Shown piece after piece: positions 1 to 6,808 of a stretch of DNA of 21,997 nt. The stretch is from Candidatus Hadersleviella danica (lineage in GTDB: Bacteria; Chloroflexota; Anaerolineae; Promineifilales; Promineifilaceae). The position numbers and the translations under genes are program-made. Every line of letters starts with the position of its first letter. The stretch's first letter is position 1. The notes under the pieces were generated by a model. The model did no database searches, was not told the DNA's origin, and was given only the letters and a program-made list of their open reading frames with translations. The DNA lies in the NCBI GenBank assembly GCA_016711405.1, contig JADJSZ010000075.1:1-21997 (forward strand), given 5' to 3'.

Positions 1-172
1 CATAAGCCTCTGCCTTCAGCCACGCATTCGCGGCGAAGGTCAGCCCTGTCTCTTCCACGTCGGCCGTTACCCCCGCCTCGTCCAAACTCAGCCATTCCAA
101 CTGCAAATCAGCCAACATCTGGGCGAACTCAGCAATTTTTCCTTTATTATGGGTTGCAACAACTAACTTCAT
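1..172 (-). CDS. rdgB: RdgB/HAM1 non-canonical purine NTP pyrophosphatase (5' part)
   Basis: This is the first 57 codons of a minus-strand gene whose 3' part lies beyond the left edge. The translation opens MKLVVATHNKGKIAEF, the nucleotide-binding N-terminus of the HAM1/RdgB family, and continues to ETGLTFAANAWLKAEAY, matching the family block ETG-TF-ENA-LKA. Members hydrolyse XTP, dITP and ITP to monophosphates in the cytoplasm and keep deaminated purines out of nucleic acids. The catalytic Asp pair lies outside the window. The usual Glu of the ENA triplet reads Ala here (residue 48), which may be lineage variation. No clear Shine-Dalgarno precedes the ATG; the upstream DNA is tandem repeat. 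The gene is divergent from the surface protein at 300. Confidence 0.86.
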   Translation of the reverse strand, partial: MKLVVATHNKGKIAEFAQMLADLQLEWLSLDEAGVTADVEETGLTFAANAWLKAEAY

Positions 173-178
173 GGTAGG

Positions 179-250
179 TAATGAATAATGAATAATGAAT
201 AATTAGTAAACTGTCGCCACTAGCCACTAGTCACCAGCCACTAATCACTC
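179..250. repeat. Degenerate 7-mer tandem repeats in divergent intergenic region
   Basis: Two short tandem arrays lie between rdgB and the surface-protein gene. At 179-204 the unit AATGAAT/AATAATG is repeated about three and a half times. At 216-250 a looser series of GCCACTA/GTCACCA/ATCACTC words follows. They do not encode anything visible and separate two divergent start codons, so both promoters must lie in or next to them. Confidence 0.75.
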
Positions 251-254
251 ATAG

Positions 255-260
255 TATACT
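255..260 (+). promoter_or_regulatory. Possible -10 element (TATACT)
   Basis: TATACT lies 40 bp upstream of the chosen ATG at 300, the only good -10-like hexamer in this gap. No convincing -35 hexamer is found 17 bp further upstream, so this is a weak call. Confidence 0.25.
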
Positions 261-299
261 GACCAGCACCACCTTAAAACCACCCCCGTGAGGCTCTCT

Positions 300-2339
300 A
301 TGAAAAAGTATTACCTCTTACTCGCTTTTATCCTCGTCGCGCTGAGTGTGCCTTTCGCCACGGCCGCACCTGTGCCCACGGCCGTCCATTTTGGGAGCGG
401 CCTCGCCATTTGCCAGCCGGCCGTCCAGCCCGTCACCCTCACCAACCCCACCACCATCACCAACTGCACCCAAGCAGGGGTGCAAAACGCGCTCAATCAG
501 GGCGGGCACATCCAATTTGCCTGCGGCCCCAACCCTATCACCATCCCGCTCAACGCCACGCTGACCACCAACGGCCAAGACACCGTCCTCGATGGCGGTG
601 GGCTGGTCACGCTCGACGGTCAGAACCAAGTGCGAATTCTGGAGAAGCCCTACAGTCTGAATAGCACGTTAGTCATTCAGAATATGCGGTTCGTCAACGG
701 CCGTGCCCCCTCGGGCGCAGGCACAGGAACCCACTCGGGCGGAGCTATCCGCGTCGGCGATCCGGGAACGCGCATCCACCTTATCAACAGCACCTTCGCC
801 AACAACCACACCAGCGACCTAACCGAAGCAGACAACCAAGGCGGAGTCATTTTTGCCCCCAACAGTCACGAATTGCTCATCGAAGGGTCGCTTTTTGAGA
901 ACAACAGCGCGGGCAACGGCGGGGCGATTGGGGTCATCGCCACGGGCGTAGTCGTTCACAACAGCCGCTTTGTGGGCAACGCCGCCACCGATACGGCCGC
1001 CAGCGGCATCGTGCGCGGTTACGGCGGCGCCATTCACATTGATGGCGTGTTCAACGACTACAACCCCAACACCAACGAACAATTCACCGTCTGCGGAAGC
1101 GATTTTGTGAACAACTCGGCCGTGCGCGGCGGCGGCGCACTCTCCTCCGTCATCTCCGATGGCTACAACACCCTCTTCACCGTCACCCAATCCAACTTCG
1201 ATGGCAACAGCGTCAGCGGCTTAGCAGGACAACACGGCCAAGGTGGGGCCATTTACCACATCGAAGACGATCACGTCGGCGGCCGAGACGAAGACAACCT
1301 CCTCATCACCCATAACACCTTCCACGACAACGGTGCGGGGCGGCAAGGAGGGGCTGTCTGGCTGTATGTGCTCGGCCGTGGCCAGTTCGCCAACAATACG
1401 CTAGAGGCCAATCGCACCACCGCCGGCTTCAACAACGTCGGCCAAGGCGGGGCGATGGCTATCAACTTGGGCAACTTCCATCTGCTCAACAACACCTTCG
1501 CCAACAACCACGCCGATTACCAAGGCGGGGCCATCATGGTCGGTGGGCCAAGACCCCGACCGCACTGTCTTGCTGACCAACAACATTTTCCTCAACAACA
1601 CCCTCAACATCGGCCAAACCATTCCGAGCGAAACCCGCTGGCAAGGCTTCCACACCAACCGCACCTCGATGATGGCGGCCAAAACATCCAAGAGCCGCGC
1701 CTCAAACCAACCTACAACAACGATGTCAACAATTTGGTCACGGCCGCACCCATCTTTGCCAACCCCTTACTCCTCCCCCTGTCCGACAATGGCGGCCCCA
1801 ACCGCACGATGGCTCTGCAAGTCGGCAGTCCAGCCATTAACGCCGGCACGGCCGCTTGTCCCCCCACCGACCAACGCGGTGCGCCCCGCATCGCTCAATG
1901 CGACATCGGCGCATTTGAATATGGCGGCATCCCTCCTGTCGCCGAGCCGTTGCTCATCAGCAAAACAGCCAACGATTTGGGCGGTACGCTGAACACGGCC
2001 GAAGCAATTGCCTACCGCCTAACCCTTTACAACCAGAGCGGAGCGGCAATCACGCAGGCCGTTCTCACTGACACGTTGCCCATTGGCGTTCTCTTCGGGG
2101 GATGGGTCACTCAGGGGGGCGCAGAAGTCGCGGGCAACACCGTCTCATGGGCGGGGGATGTGGCCGCTGGCGAAACAGTGACCATTGTGTTCACCGCCAC
2201 GGTCACGGCCGAGCAAGGAACCTTGGTCACAAACACGGCCGAGTTCAGCACTGCCGCTGGCCAAACGGGGCAAGCCTCAGCCAGCTTCACCGTCGGCCAA
2301 ACCTACCACTTCATCTGGCTCCCCCTCATCCGCCGCTAA
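300..2339 (+). CDS. Secreted Pmp-like beta-helix surface protein with DUF11 domain
   Basis: 679 residues. The ATG at 300 is preferred to the GTG at 288: it gives a clean signal peptide (MKKYYLLLAFILVALSVPF, cleavage near ATA-AP at about residue 22) and GTGAGG just upstream can act as ribosome-binding site. Residues about 60-420 carry repeated N-x-F-x-x-N-x-A...GGAI units typical of right-handed beta-helix/Pmp-like proteins. The block SPAINAG...DIGAFEYGG near residue 510-545 is the choice-of-anchor type seam, and about 550-660 is a DUF11 Ig-like repeat (LTDTLPIGVLF, NTAEFSTA). The protein ends FIWLPLIRR, resembling the end of the minus-strand protein at 12472. About 40 residues encoded near 1548-1667 are out of frame relative to the family pattern (see findings). 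Probably an exported cell-surface or adhesion protein; substrate unknown. Confidence 0.85.
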   Translation: MKKYYLLLAFILVALSVPFATAAPVPTAVHFGSGLAICQPAVQPVTLTNPTTITNCTQAGVQNALNQGGHIQFACGPNPITIPLNATLTTNGQDTVLDGGGLVTLDGQNQVRILEKPYSLNSTLVIQNMRFVNGRAPSGAGTGTHSGGAIRVGDPGTRIHLINSTFANNHTSDLTEADNQGGVIFAPNSHELLIEGSLFENNSAGNGGAIGVIATGVVVHNSRFVGNAATDTAASGIVRGYGGAIHIDGVFNDYNPNTNEQFTVCGSDFVNNSAVRGGGALSSVISDGYNTLFTVTQSNFDGNSVSGLAGQHGQGGAIYHIEDDHVGGRDEDNLLITHNTFHDNGAGRQGGAVWLYVLGRGQFANNTLEANRTTAGFNNVGQGGAMAINLGNFHLLNNTFANNHADYQGGAIMVGGPRPRPHCLADQQHFPQQHPQHRPNHSERNPLARLPHQPHLDDGGQNIQEPRLKPTYNNDVNNLVTAAPIFANPLLLPLSDNGGPNRTMALQVGSPAINAGTAACPPTDQRGAPRIAQCDIGAFEYGGIPPVAEPLLISKTANDLGGTLNTAEAIAYRLTLYNQSGAAITQAVLTDTLPIGVLFGGWVTQGGAEVAGNTVSWAGDVAAGETVTIVFTATVTAEQGTLVTNTAEFSTAAGQTGQASASFTVGQTYHFIWLPLIRR

Positions 2340-2358
2340 ACAACCCAGTCGGCCAATC

Positions 2359-2386
2359 AAAAAGCCACCCACACGGGTGGCTTTTT
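2359..2386 (+). terminator. Rho-independent terminator of the 300-2339 gene
   Basis: A perfect stem AAAAAGCCACCC/GGGTGGCTTTTT with an ACAC loop lies 20 bp after the stop codon and ends in five T. Adenines on the 5' side mean it could also work on the minus strand. Confidence 0.9.
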
Positions 2387-2423
2387 CGTTACCCCTCACC
2401 TTCCGCCAAACCTCTCTAAACTG

Positions 2424-2628
2424 CTAGTTCTTCGGCTGTATCAACGCCTCTAGGGCACAGGGATGGCGTAATGTAGTCTTCCTTATATGGCTACAGGGTG
2501 GGCCTAACTCGTCGCAGAGGATTTCCACATAATCGCTATCGGGCGGCCGTTTCTGGCTCCGCCTCAAACGGCCGCGCCACCCCAGCTAAAGCCGCTTCAT
2601 ATTCTTGCTCTGTTTGAATGGACTTGAT
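2424..2628 (-). pseudogene. Decayed HigA-like antitoxin remnant
   Basis: Read on the minus strand, 2628 downwards gives IKSIQTEQEYEAALAGVARP then FEAEPETA, which resembles the N-terminal helix of HigA-type (XRE family) antitoxins (typically IxTExDYExAL...-AEPGT). The frame then meets a stop. Shifted frames give DYVEIL, HYAIPVP and LEALIQPKN, in the same order as the family's -LL-LV-AYE--HYPI--PDPIEAI- segment. No frame stays open and no toxin gene was recognised next to it. I read it as a dead antitoxin with several indels. The match is from memory of the family and rests on short stretches. Confidence 0.45.
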
Positions 2629-3036
2629 GTTTCATCAGCAACTTCTTATGGTGTGTGAGCGCGGCCGCGTCTCCCCTCAAGCCATCGCCAAAGAAACCCC
2701 CCCCCCCTCCCGCGCTTCTACACTAAAATTTCGTTGGGGGGCGGTTAAAGGCGCAATGAAGGGGATTCAGGCACAACTGATTTGGACAGTTTCCCCAAAC
2801 CAGGGGTGCATTAAACAGCTCCCGCCAGCAAGAGTAATGGCCATCTTCCTTCGGGGCAGGGGTGGTGTTCCAATGGTCGCCACATCACCCATATACAAGC
2901 CCTTTCGTTCCACCAATAAATGTGGGTTAACTTAGCAGAGCTGAAAGGGTATCGCGGGGAGTTTCATATTGTGTGTAGATTAGAAGAGAACAATGGAGGC
3001 ATTATAGCGCAATTTAAGCCTCTGCTAACTCTCACT
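2629..3036. other. Non-coding stretch, possible remnants only
   Basis: About 400 bp with no convincing gene. The plus-strand frame 2618-2935 has no family features and no ribosome-binding site. On the minus strand around 2750-2800 one frame reads CPNQLCLNPLHCAFN, faintly like the C-x-N-x-x-C-x-N-P-x-H core of HNH endonucleases, but stops surround it. A perfect 9-bp inverted repeat (TTAGCAGAG at 2932-2940, CTCTGCTAA at 3020-3028) bounds a 97-bp segment. Confidence 0.4.
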
Positions 3037-3447
3037 TCACGGAAAGAGTAGGTAACCCGCTCCCGTGCCCTGCTCCACAATGTGGATGAGGTATTTGAGC
3101 GCGGCCGTCTCCCCCACCGCCGCATAGCCCAACACAAACTGAGCATCCGTCGTCGCCCCACCCCCAATCTGGGCGAGGCCATCGCGCAACAAGGGCAGGT
3201 AATCGGCCGCTGTGGGGAGCAGTTTGGCGTGGATTTCGGCCTCAAGGTGGGGGGAGACGGCCGTCCAATCTACAGGCTGACGACGGCCGCGAAACACCTT
3301 GCCCACATCTTCCACCAGCAACCGCTTAAGGGTGTGGATGCGTCCCCCACGCAGAGTGACCAGCCACAAACGGCCGTGCGCCCCCAGCAACACAAAGCCA
3401 CCCGAGACCACGGCCGTTTGATTCGTTGCCAACAGTTGCCAATCCAT
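3037..3447 (-). CDS. Hypothetical protein, 136 aa
   Basis: I do not recognise this protein. The start ATG at 3447 gives MDWQLLATNQTAVVSGGFVL; the longer frame to 3507 would translate the tandem repeat and is rejected. The sequence is about 136 residues, mixed beta then helical, with no signal peptide, no Cys pair and no obvious catalytic motif. It has CGGCCG-rich codon use like its neighbours, which supports real coding. There is no Shine-Dalgarno sequence before the ATG. It follows the desulfurase gene on the same strand after an 80-bp gap filled by an inverted repeat, so co-transcription is possible. Confidence 0.55.
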   Translation of the reverse strand: MDWQLLATNQTAVVSGGFVLLGAHGRLWLVTLRGGRIHTLKRLLVEDVGKVFRGRRQPVDWTAVSPHLEAEIHAKLLPTAADYLPLLRDGLAQIGGGATTDAQFVLGYAAVGETAALKYLIHIVEQGTGAGYLLFP

Positions 3448-3465
3448 AAATCGGGAGGAGGGTAA

Positions 3466-3541
3466 AAAGTGAAAAGTAAGAAGTAAAAGTGGTTGGCAAA
3501 AAGCCAAACCTTTTCACCTTTCACCTTTTACTTTTCACTCA
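3466..3541. repeat. Inverted pair of 7-8 bp tandem repeats forming a long hairpin
   Basis: The left arm is made of GTGAAAAGTAAGAAGTAAAAG words and the right arm of their complements (CTTTTCACCTTTCACCTTTTACTTTTCAC-type words). At the centre GGTTGGC-AAAAA-GCCAAACC closes the stem with one bulge. It sits between two minus-strand genes, overlaps the last few codons of the desulfurase, and lacks the T-run of a standard terminator. Confidence 0.8.
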
Positions 3542-4964
3542 CATCAAGGAAGCCGCGCAGGAACTGCACAAAGCGATACACATCCGCAAAATTGGTGGCA
3601 ATGCCGACCGAGACGCGAATAGAGCCTGCGCTTTTGTTATCGTGCCCCTGAATGACGTGGATGAACTCATCATAAGTGAGGCATTGGTCGCCTTGGAAGA
3701 ATTGGCGCATGTCTTCGGCCGTTAACCCATGCGCCACCTCGCCCGCGCCGGGGTTGCAAAAACAGCCCGTGCGGAGCGAAATGTGCGCTTCGCTGGCCAA
3801 TTGCTCCAGACGGTGGAAATCGTGGAGGTTGCCTTCAGGGTCGTAAAGATTAAAGGTAACTGTGCCGCCTCGCGCTTCGGTGGTGCAGGGGCCGTAGAGC
3901 TTGAGCAGGGCACGGCCGTTGCTGTGCCGCAACGCCAGCAAATTTTCCAGCAACCAACTCGTCAACTCCATCACGCGGTCGTGAATCGTCTCCAACCCCA
4001 TCGCTTCGATGTGCTGAAGCCCTGTTTTAATGGCGGGAATGTTCAAATAATCCACTGTGCCATCCTCAAAGGCCGCCTCACCCTTGGCCAAACGGTGGCC
4101 ATCCCCTTGCACCGAAGAAATGGTAATCGTTCCGCCAGCGAACCACGGCCGTTGCAACTTGCTCAACGTCTGCTTGCGAGCGATAAGCGCCCCCAGCCCT
4201 GTGGGGTAGCCGAAGATTTTGTAGAACGACAGGCAGACAAAGTCGGGCTGGTAGCGGGTTAAATCGAGCTGATTGGTGGGGGCGAAGGCGGCCGCGTCCA
4301 GCAACACATCCCACCCCTGCGCTTGCGCCTCAGCAATCCAGCCCAGCGGGTGTTGCACGCCCGAAAAGTTGGATTGGGCGGGGTAAGAGAAGAGATTGTG
4401 CGCCTGCGGGTCGCGGTCAGCAATCAGTTCGCGGAAACGGGCCTCGTCGGCGCGTAAATCGGGGGCCACGACGGGAATGTAGGAGATTTTGGCGCCTTTG
4501 TGCCGCGCAAATTCGCGCATCCCCAGCACCGAATTGTGGTTGTCGAAGGTGAGCAAGTAATGGCTGTCGGCCGTGAAGGGGTAGGATTCGCCCACCAATT
4601 TAAGTGCCCCGCTGGCGTTGGGGGTGAAGATAACCGTGTACTCGGCCGGGTCTGCCCGAAAGTAGCGCAGGATGTGGGCGCGGGTCTCTTCCACCAATTT
4701 GGTCATGGCCAGCGAGGTGGGGTTTTGGGAGTGGGGGTTGCCAAAGACGTGGTCGTTGAGCAGGCGTTGATGGGTTTGGAGTTGGCTCTGGGCGTAGAGG
4801 CCCCCGCCCGTGTAATCGAGGTAGATTTGGCCTGTTTGGTCGAGTCGGCCGTACTCTTTCTGCCGCAGTTCAGCCACAGAAGCATGGTCATAAGCGGTAC
4901 ATCGCGCCTCGAATTCTTGTTCGGCCGAGGCAATGTCAGGGGCAAGCGTGGGGGGGAAGGTCAT
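3528..4964 (-). CDS. MOCOS-like class V aminotransferase/cysteine desulfurase
   Basis: 478 residues, PLP fold type I, class V. The start ATG at 4964 has AAGGAG seven bases upstream; the longer frame to 5198 would translate repeats. Visible features: FDNHNSVLGMRE with His143, LLDAAAFAPT with the PLP-ring Asp223, SFYKIFGYPTGLGAL with the Schiff-base Lys249, and SLRTGCFCNPG with Cys401/Cys403. The SFYK-FG-PTGLGAL and RTGCFCNPG blocks are those of the N-terminal domain of molybdenum-cofactor sulfurases (MOCOS/ABA3), which take sulfur from cysteine to make sulfurated Moco for xanthine dehydrogenase-type enzymes. The C-terminal MOSC domain of eukaryotic MOCOS is absent. It is divergent from allantoinase, which fits a purine-degradation setting. 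A general cysteine desulfurase role is the alternative. Confidence 0.88.
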   Translation of the reverse strand: MTFPPTLAPDIASAEQEFEARCTAYDHASVAELRQKEYGRLDQTGQIYLDYTGGGLYAQSQLQTHQRLLNDHVFGNPHSQNPTSLAMTKLVEETRAHILRYFRADPAEYTVIFTPNASGALKLVGESYPFTADSHYLLTFDNHNSVLGMREFARHKGAKISYIPVVAPDLRADEARFRELIADRDPQAHNLFSYPAQSNFSGVQHPLGWIAEAQAQGWDVLLDAAAFAPTNQLDLTRYQPDFVCLSFYKIFGYPTGLGALIARKQTLSKLQRPWFAGGTITISSVQGDGHRLAKGEAAFEDGTVDYLNIPAIKTGLQHIEAMGLETIHDRVMELTSWLLENLLALRHSNGRALLKLYGPCTTEARGGTVTFNLYDPEGNLHDFHRLEQLASEAHISLRTGCFCNPGAGEVAHGLTAEDMRQFFQGDQCLTYDEFIHVIQGHDNKSAGSIRVSVGIATNFADVYRFVQFLRGFLDVSEK

Positions 4965-4980
4965 GGTAAACTCCTTTTTA

Positions 4981-5084
4981 AATGAACAATTAACAATGAG
5001 CAATGAGCAACGGGAATTGTGGGACTGAGGACTAGGAACGGGAGGCAAATGACAAATGGCGAATGCAAATGACAAATGACATGA
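4981..5084. repeat. Two tandem-repeat families in the divergent promoter region
   Basis: The gap between the desulfurase and allantoinase starts carries AACAATG/AGCAATG/AGCAAC words (about 4985-5010) and CAAATGA/CAAATGG/CGAATGC words (about 5046-5084). The second array runs up to the allantoinase ATG, leaving no ribosome-binding site. The same word families recur, inverted, at 10173-10260 and 11310-11371. Confidence 0.8.
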
Positions 5085-5085
5085 C

Positions 5086-6432
5086 ATGAAAGCGTTAATC
5101 AGCCAACGAGTGGTAACACCCACGGCCGTTCGCCCTGCGGCCGTGTGCTTTGCCAACGGCCGCATCACGGCCATCACCCCGCCCGACGACGTGCCCAACG
5201 GCTACGAACGGGTGGAAGTCGGCCGTTTGGTCATCATGCCCGGCGTGGTGGATGTCCACGTTCACATCAACGAGCCGGGGCGCACCCACTGGGAGGGGTT
5301 TGCCACGGCCACACGGGCGGCGGCGGCGGGGGGAATTACCACCGTGGTGGATATGCCGCTCAACAGCGACCCCGTGACGACGACACTGGAAGCGTTGGCC
5401 GCTAAAAAATCGGCCGCTCAAGGGCAATTATGGGTCAATTGTGCCTTTCATGCCGGTGTTGTACCGGGACAATTGGGGCAATTGGCCGAATTGTTGGCCG
5501 AGGGGTGTGTGGCGGGCAAGGCGTTCATGGTTTATTCGGGCATCCCCGAGTTTGGCGCGGCCGATGAAGCGGTTTTGCGCGAAGCGATGCAGATTTTGGC
5601 GCGGGCAGGACGGCCGCTGTTGGCCCATGCGGAGGTCGATTGGCCAGAGACGGCCGCGCCCCCACCCCCGTGGCGCGAATACGCCAGCTATCTGGCCAGT
5701 CGGCCGCCCAGTTGGGAGGTGGAGGCGATTCGATTGCTCATTAAGCTGTGCCGCGAGACGGGATGCGCCACCCACATTGTCCATTTGGCCACGGCCGAGG
5801 CGTTGCCCCTTCTGCGGGCGGCGCGGGCGGAAGGATTGCCCATCACCATAGAAACCGCGCCCCACTATTTGCACTTCTGTGCCGAGGAAGTACCAGCGGG
5901 AGCCACCCAATACAAGTGTGCGCCGCCGATTCGGGAAGCGGCCAACCGCGAATCGCTGTGGCAAGCGTTGTTGGCAGGGGAGATTGATTTAATCGCCAGC
6001 GACCATTCCCCCTGCCCACCTGTCCTAAAGGGGCGGGAGCGGGGGGATTTTGCGGCCGCGTGGGGGGGCATTGCGGGGTTGCAATGGCTGTTGCCCGTGG
6101 TGTGGAGCGGATTGCGGGGGCGGCGCGGAGCGTTGGGCGAAAATGAGGCGTTGTTGCGGCTGGCAGATTGGCTGTGCGCCGCGCCCGCCAAGCTGGTGGG
6201 CATGGGGGAGCGCGGCCGTCTCGAAGTGGGCGCGGCGGCCGACATCATCGTCTGGGACCCCGATGCGGCCTTTGAGGTGACACCCGCCACCACCTATCAC
6301 CGCCACAAACAAACCCCGTATCTAGGCGAAACGCTCTACGGCCTTGTCACCCGCACCTATGTGGGGGGGGAGTTGGTATATGGGCACGGGCGTTGGGAGA
6401 AGAGAGAAGAGGGAAGAGGGAAGAGAGACTGA
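5086..6432 (+). CDS. allB: Allantoinase
   Basis: 448 residues, amidohydrolase superfamily, dihydroorotase/allantoinase branch. It opens the hydantoin ring of allantoin to give allantoate (EC 3.5.2.5) in the cytoplasm. Metal-site residues are all visible: His58 and His60 (DVHVHINEPGR), Lys145 for carboxylation (GKAFMVYSG), His181 (LLAHAE), His233 (THIVHLATA) and Asp306 (ASDHSPCPP). The MPLNSDPVTT block at 90-99 and KAFM-YSG are typical of allantoinase rather than dihydroorotase. Position and spacing of ligands are close to E. coli AllB. The last dozen residues (KREEGRGKRD) are encoded by a purine-rich repeat and look like run-on. No Shine-Dalgarno sequence is visible; repeat DNA abuts the ATG. 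A short repeat-filled gap separates it from the EthD-like gene. Confidence 0.9.
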   Translation: MKALISQRVVTPTAVRPAAVCFANGRITAITPPDDVPNGYERVEVGRLVIMPGVVDVHVHINEPGRTHWEGFATATRAAAAGGITTVVDMPLNSDPVTTTLEALAAKKSAAQGQLWVNCAFHAGVVPGQLGQLAELLAEGCVAGKAFMVYSGIPEFGAADEAVLREAMQILARAGRPLLAHAEVDWPETAAPPPPWREYASYLASRPPSWEVEAIRLLIKLCRETGCATHIVHLATAEALPLLRAARAEGLPITIETAPHYLHFCAEEVPAGATQYKCAPPIREAANRESLWQALLAGEIDLIASDHSPCPPVLKGRERGDFAAAWGGIAGLQWLLPVVWSGLRGRRGALGENEALLRLADWLCAAPAKLVGMGERGRLEVGAAADIIVWDPDAAFEVTPATTYHRHKQTPYLGETLYGLVTRTYVGGELVYGHGRWEKREEGRGKRD

Positions 6433-6473
6433 CCGACTGAAAGACTGAAAGACTAACCGACTGAGAGACTCCT
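6399..6473. repeat. Purine-rich and GACTGAAA-type tandem repeats
   Basis: GAAGAG/GGAAGAG words (about 6399-6428) encode the allantoinase tail and hold its stop codon. They run into GACTGAC/GACTGAAA/GACTAACC/GACTGAGA words (about 6427-6470) that reach the next gene's ATG. Confidence 0.75.
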
Positions 6474-6761
6474 ATGCACAAACTCGTTGTTTTGTACACC
6501 CAACCCGATGATGTAGAAGCGTTTGAGGCGGCGTATGCCGACCATTTGCAATTGGTGGCGGCTATCCCCAACTTGGCCGAAACCCGCCTGAGCCGTTTCA
6601 GCCGTGCGTTGCAGGGCGATGGCTTTTACCTGATGGCGGAAATGTTGTTTGCCGACAAAGATGCCCTGAAAGCGGCCATGCGGAGCGACGAAATGGCGGC
6701 CGTGGGCATGGATGCCCGACAGTTCAACAATCTCAAGGTGATGATGCTCGGCGAAGAGTAA
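6474..6761 (+). CDS. EthD-like small alpha/beta-barrel protein
   Basis: 95 residues, cytoplasmic. MHKLVVLYTQPDDVEAFEAAYADHLQLVAAIP-LAETR matches the EthD pattern (hydrophobic beta strand, Y-x-P-D-x-x-x-F-x-x-x-Y-x-x-H, then L and a conserved basic residue), and the C-terminal FADKDALKAAMRSDEM- segment is the usual dimeric ferredoxin-like half. EthD-family proteins are small dimers whose chemistry is mostly unknown. It lies about 40 bp after allantoinase on the same strand, so it may be part of a purine or ring-degradation operon, but nothing in the sequence proves a substrate. No ribosome-binding site is visible because the leader is tandem repeat. Its TAA overlaps an ATG that I did not use for the next gene. 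Confidence 0.75.
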   Translation: MHKLVVLYTQPDDVEAFEAAYADHLQLVAAIPNLAETRLSRFSRALQGDGFYLMAEMLFADKDALKAAMRSDEMAAVGMDARQFNNLKVMMLGEE

Positions 6762-6768
6762 TGGGGCT

Positions 6769-6793
6769 TAGTTACAAGTTACAAGTTACAAGT
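6769..6793. repeat. Perfect heptamer repeat (TTACAAG)n
   Basis: Three consecutive TTACAAG units preceded by TAG and followed by TCGC, placed between the EthD-like stop and the lipoprotein ATG. Confidence 0.85.
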
Positions 6794-6808
6794 CGCTTCT
6801 CACCTGCC

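Noticed and set aside
2745..2800. HNH endonuclease remnant (CPNQLCLNPLHC)
   Set aside because: Only a dozen residues resemble the motif and stops surround them; not enough to call.
2618..2935. Plus-strand ORF of 105 codons
   Set aside because: No ribosome-binding site, no family features, low-complexity Pro/Arg translation, and it overlaps the antitoxin remnant.
2932..3028. MITE-like element with 9-bp terminal inverted repeats
   Set aside because: A single copy with no target-site duplication; chance is likely at this length.
4965..5198. 5' extension of the desulfurase frame to 5198
   Set aside because: It translates tandem-repeat DNA and the divergent allantoinase start; the ATG at 4964 has a good Shine-Dalgarno.
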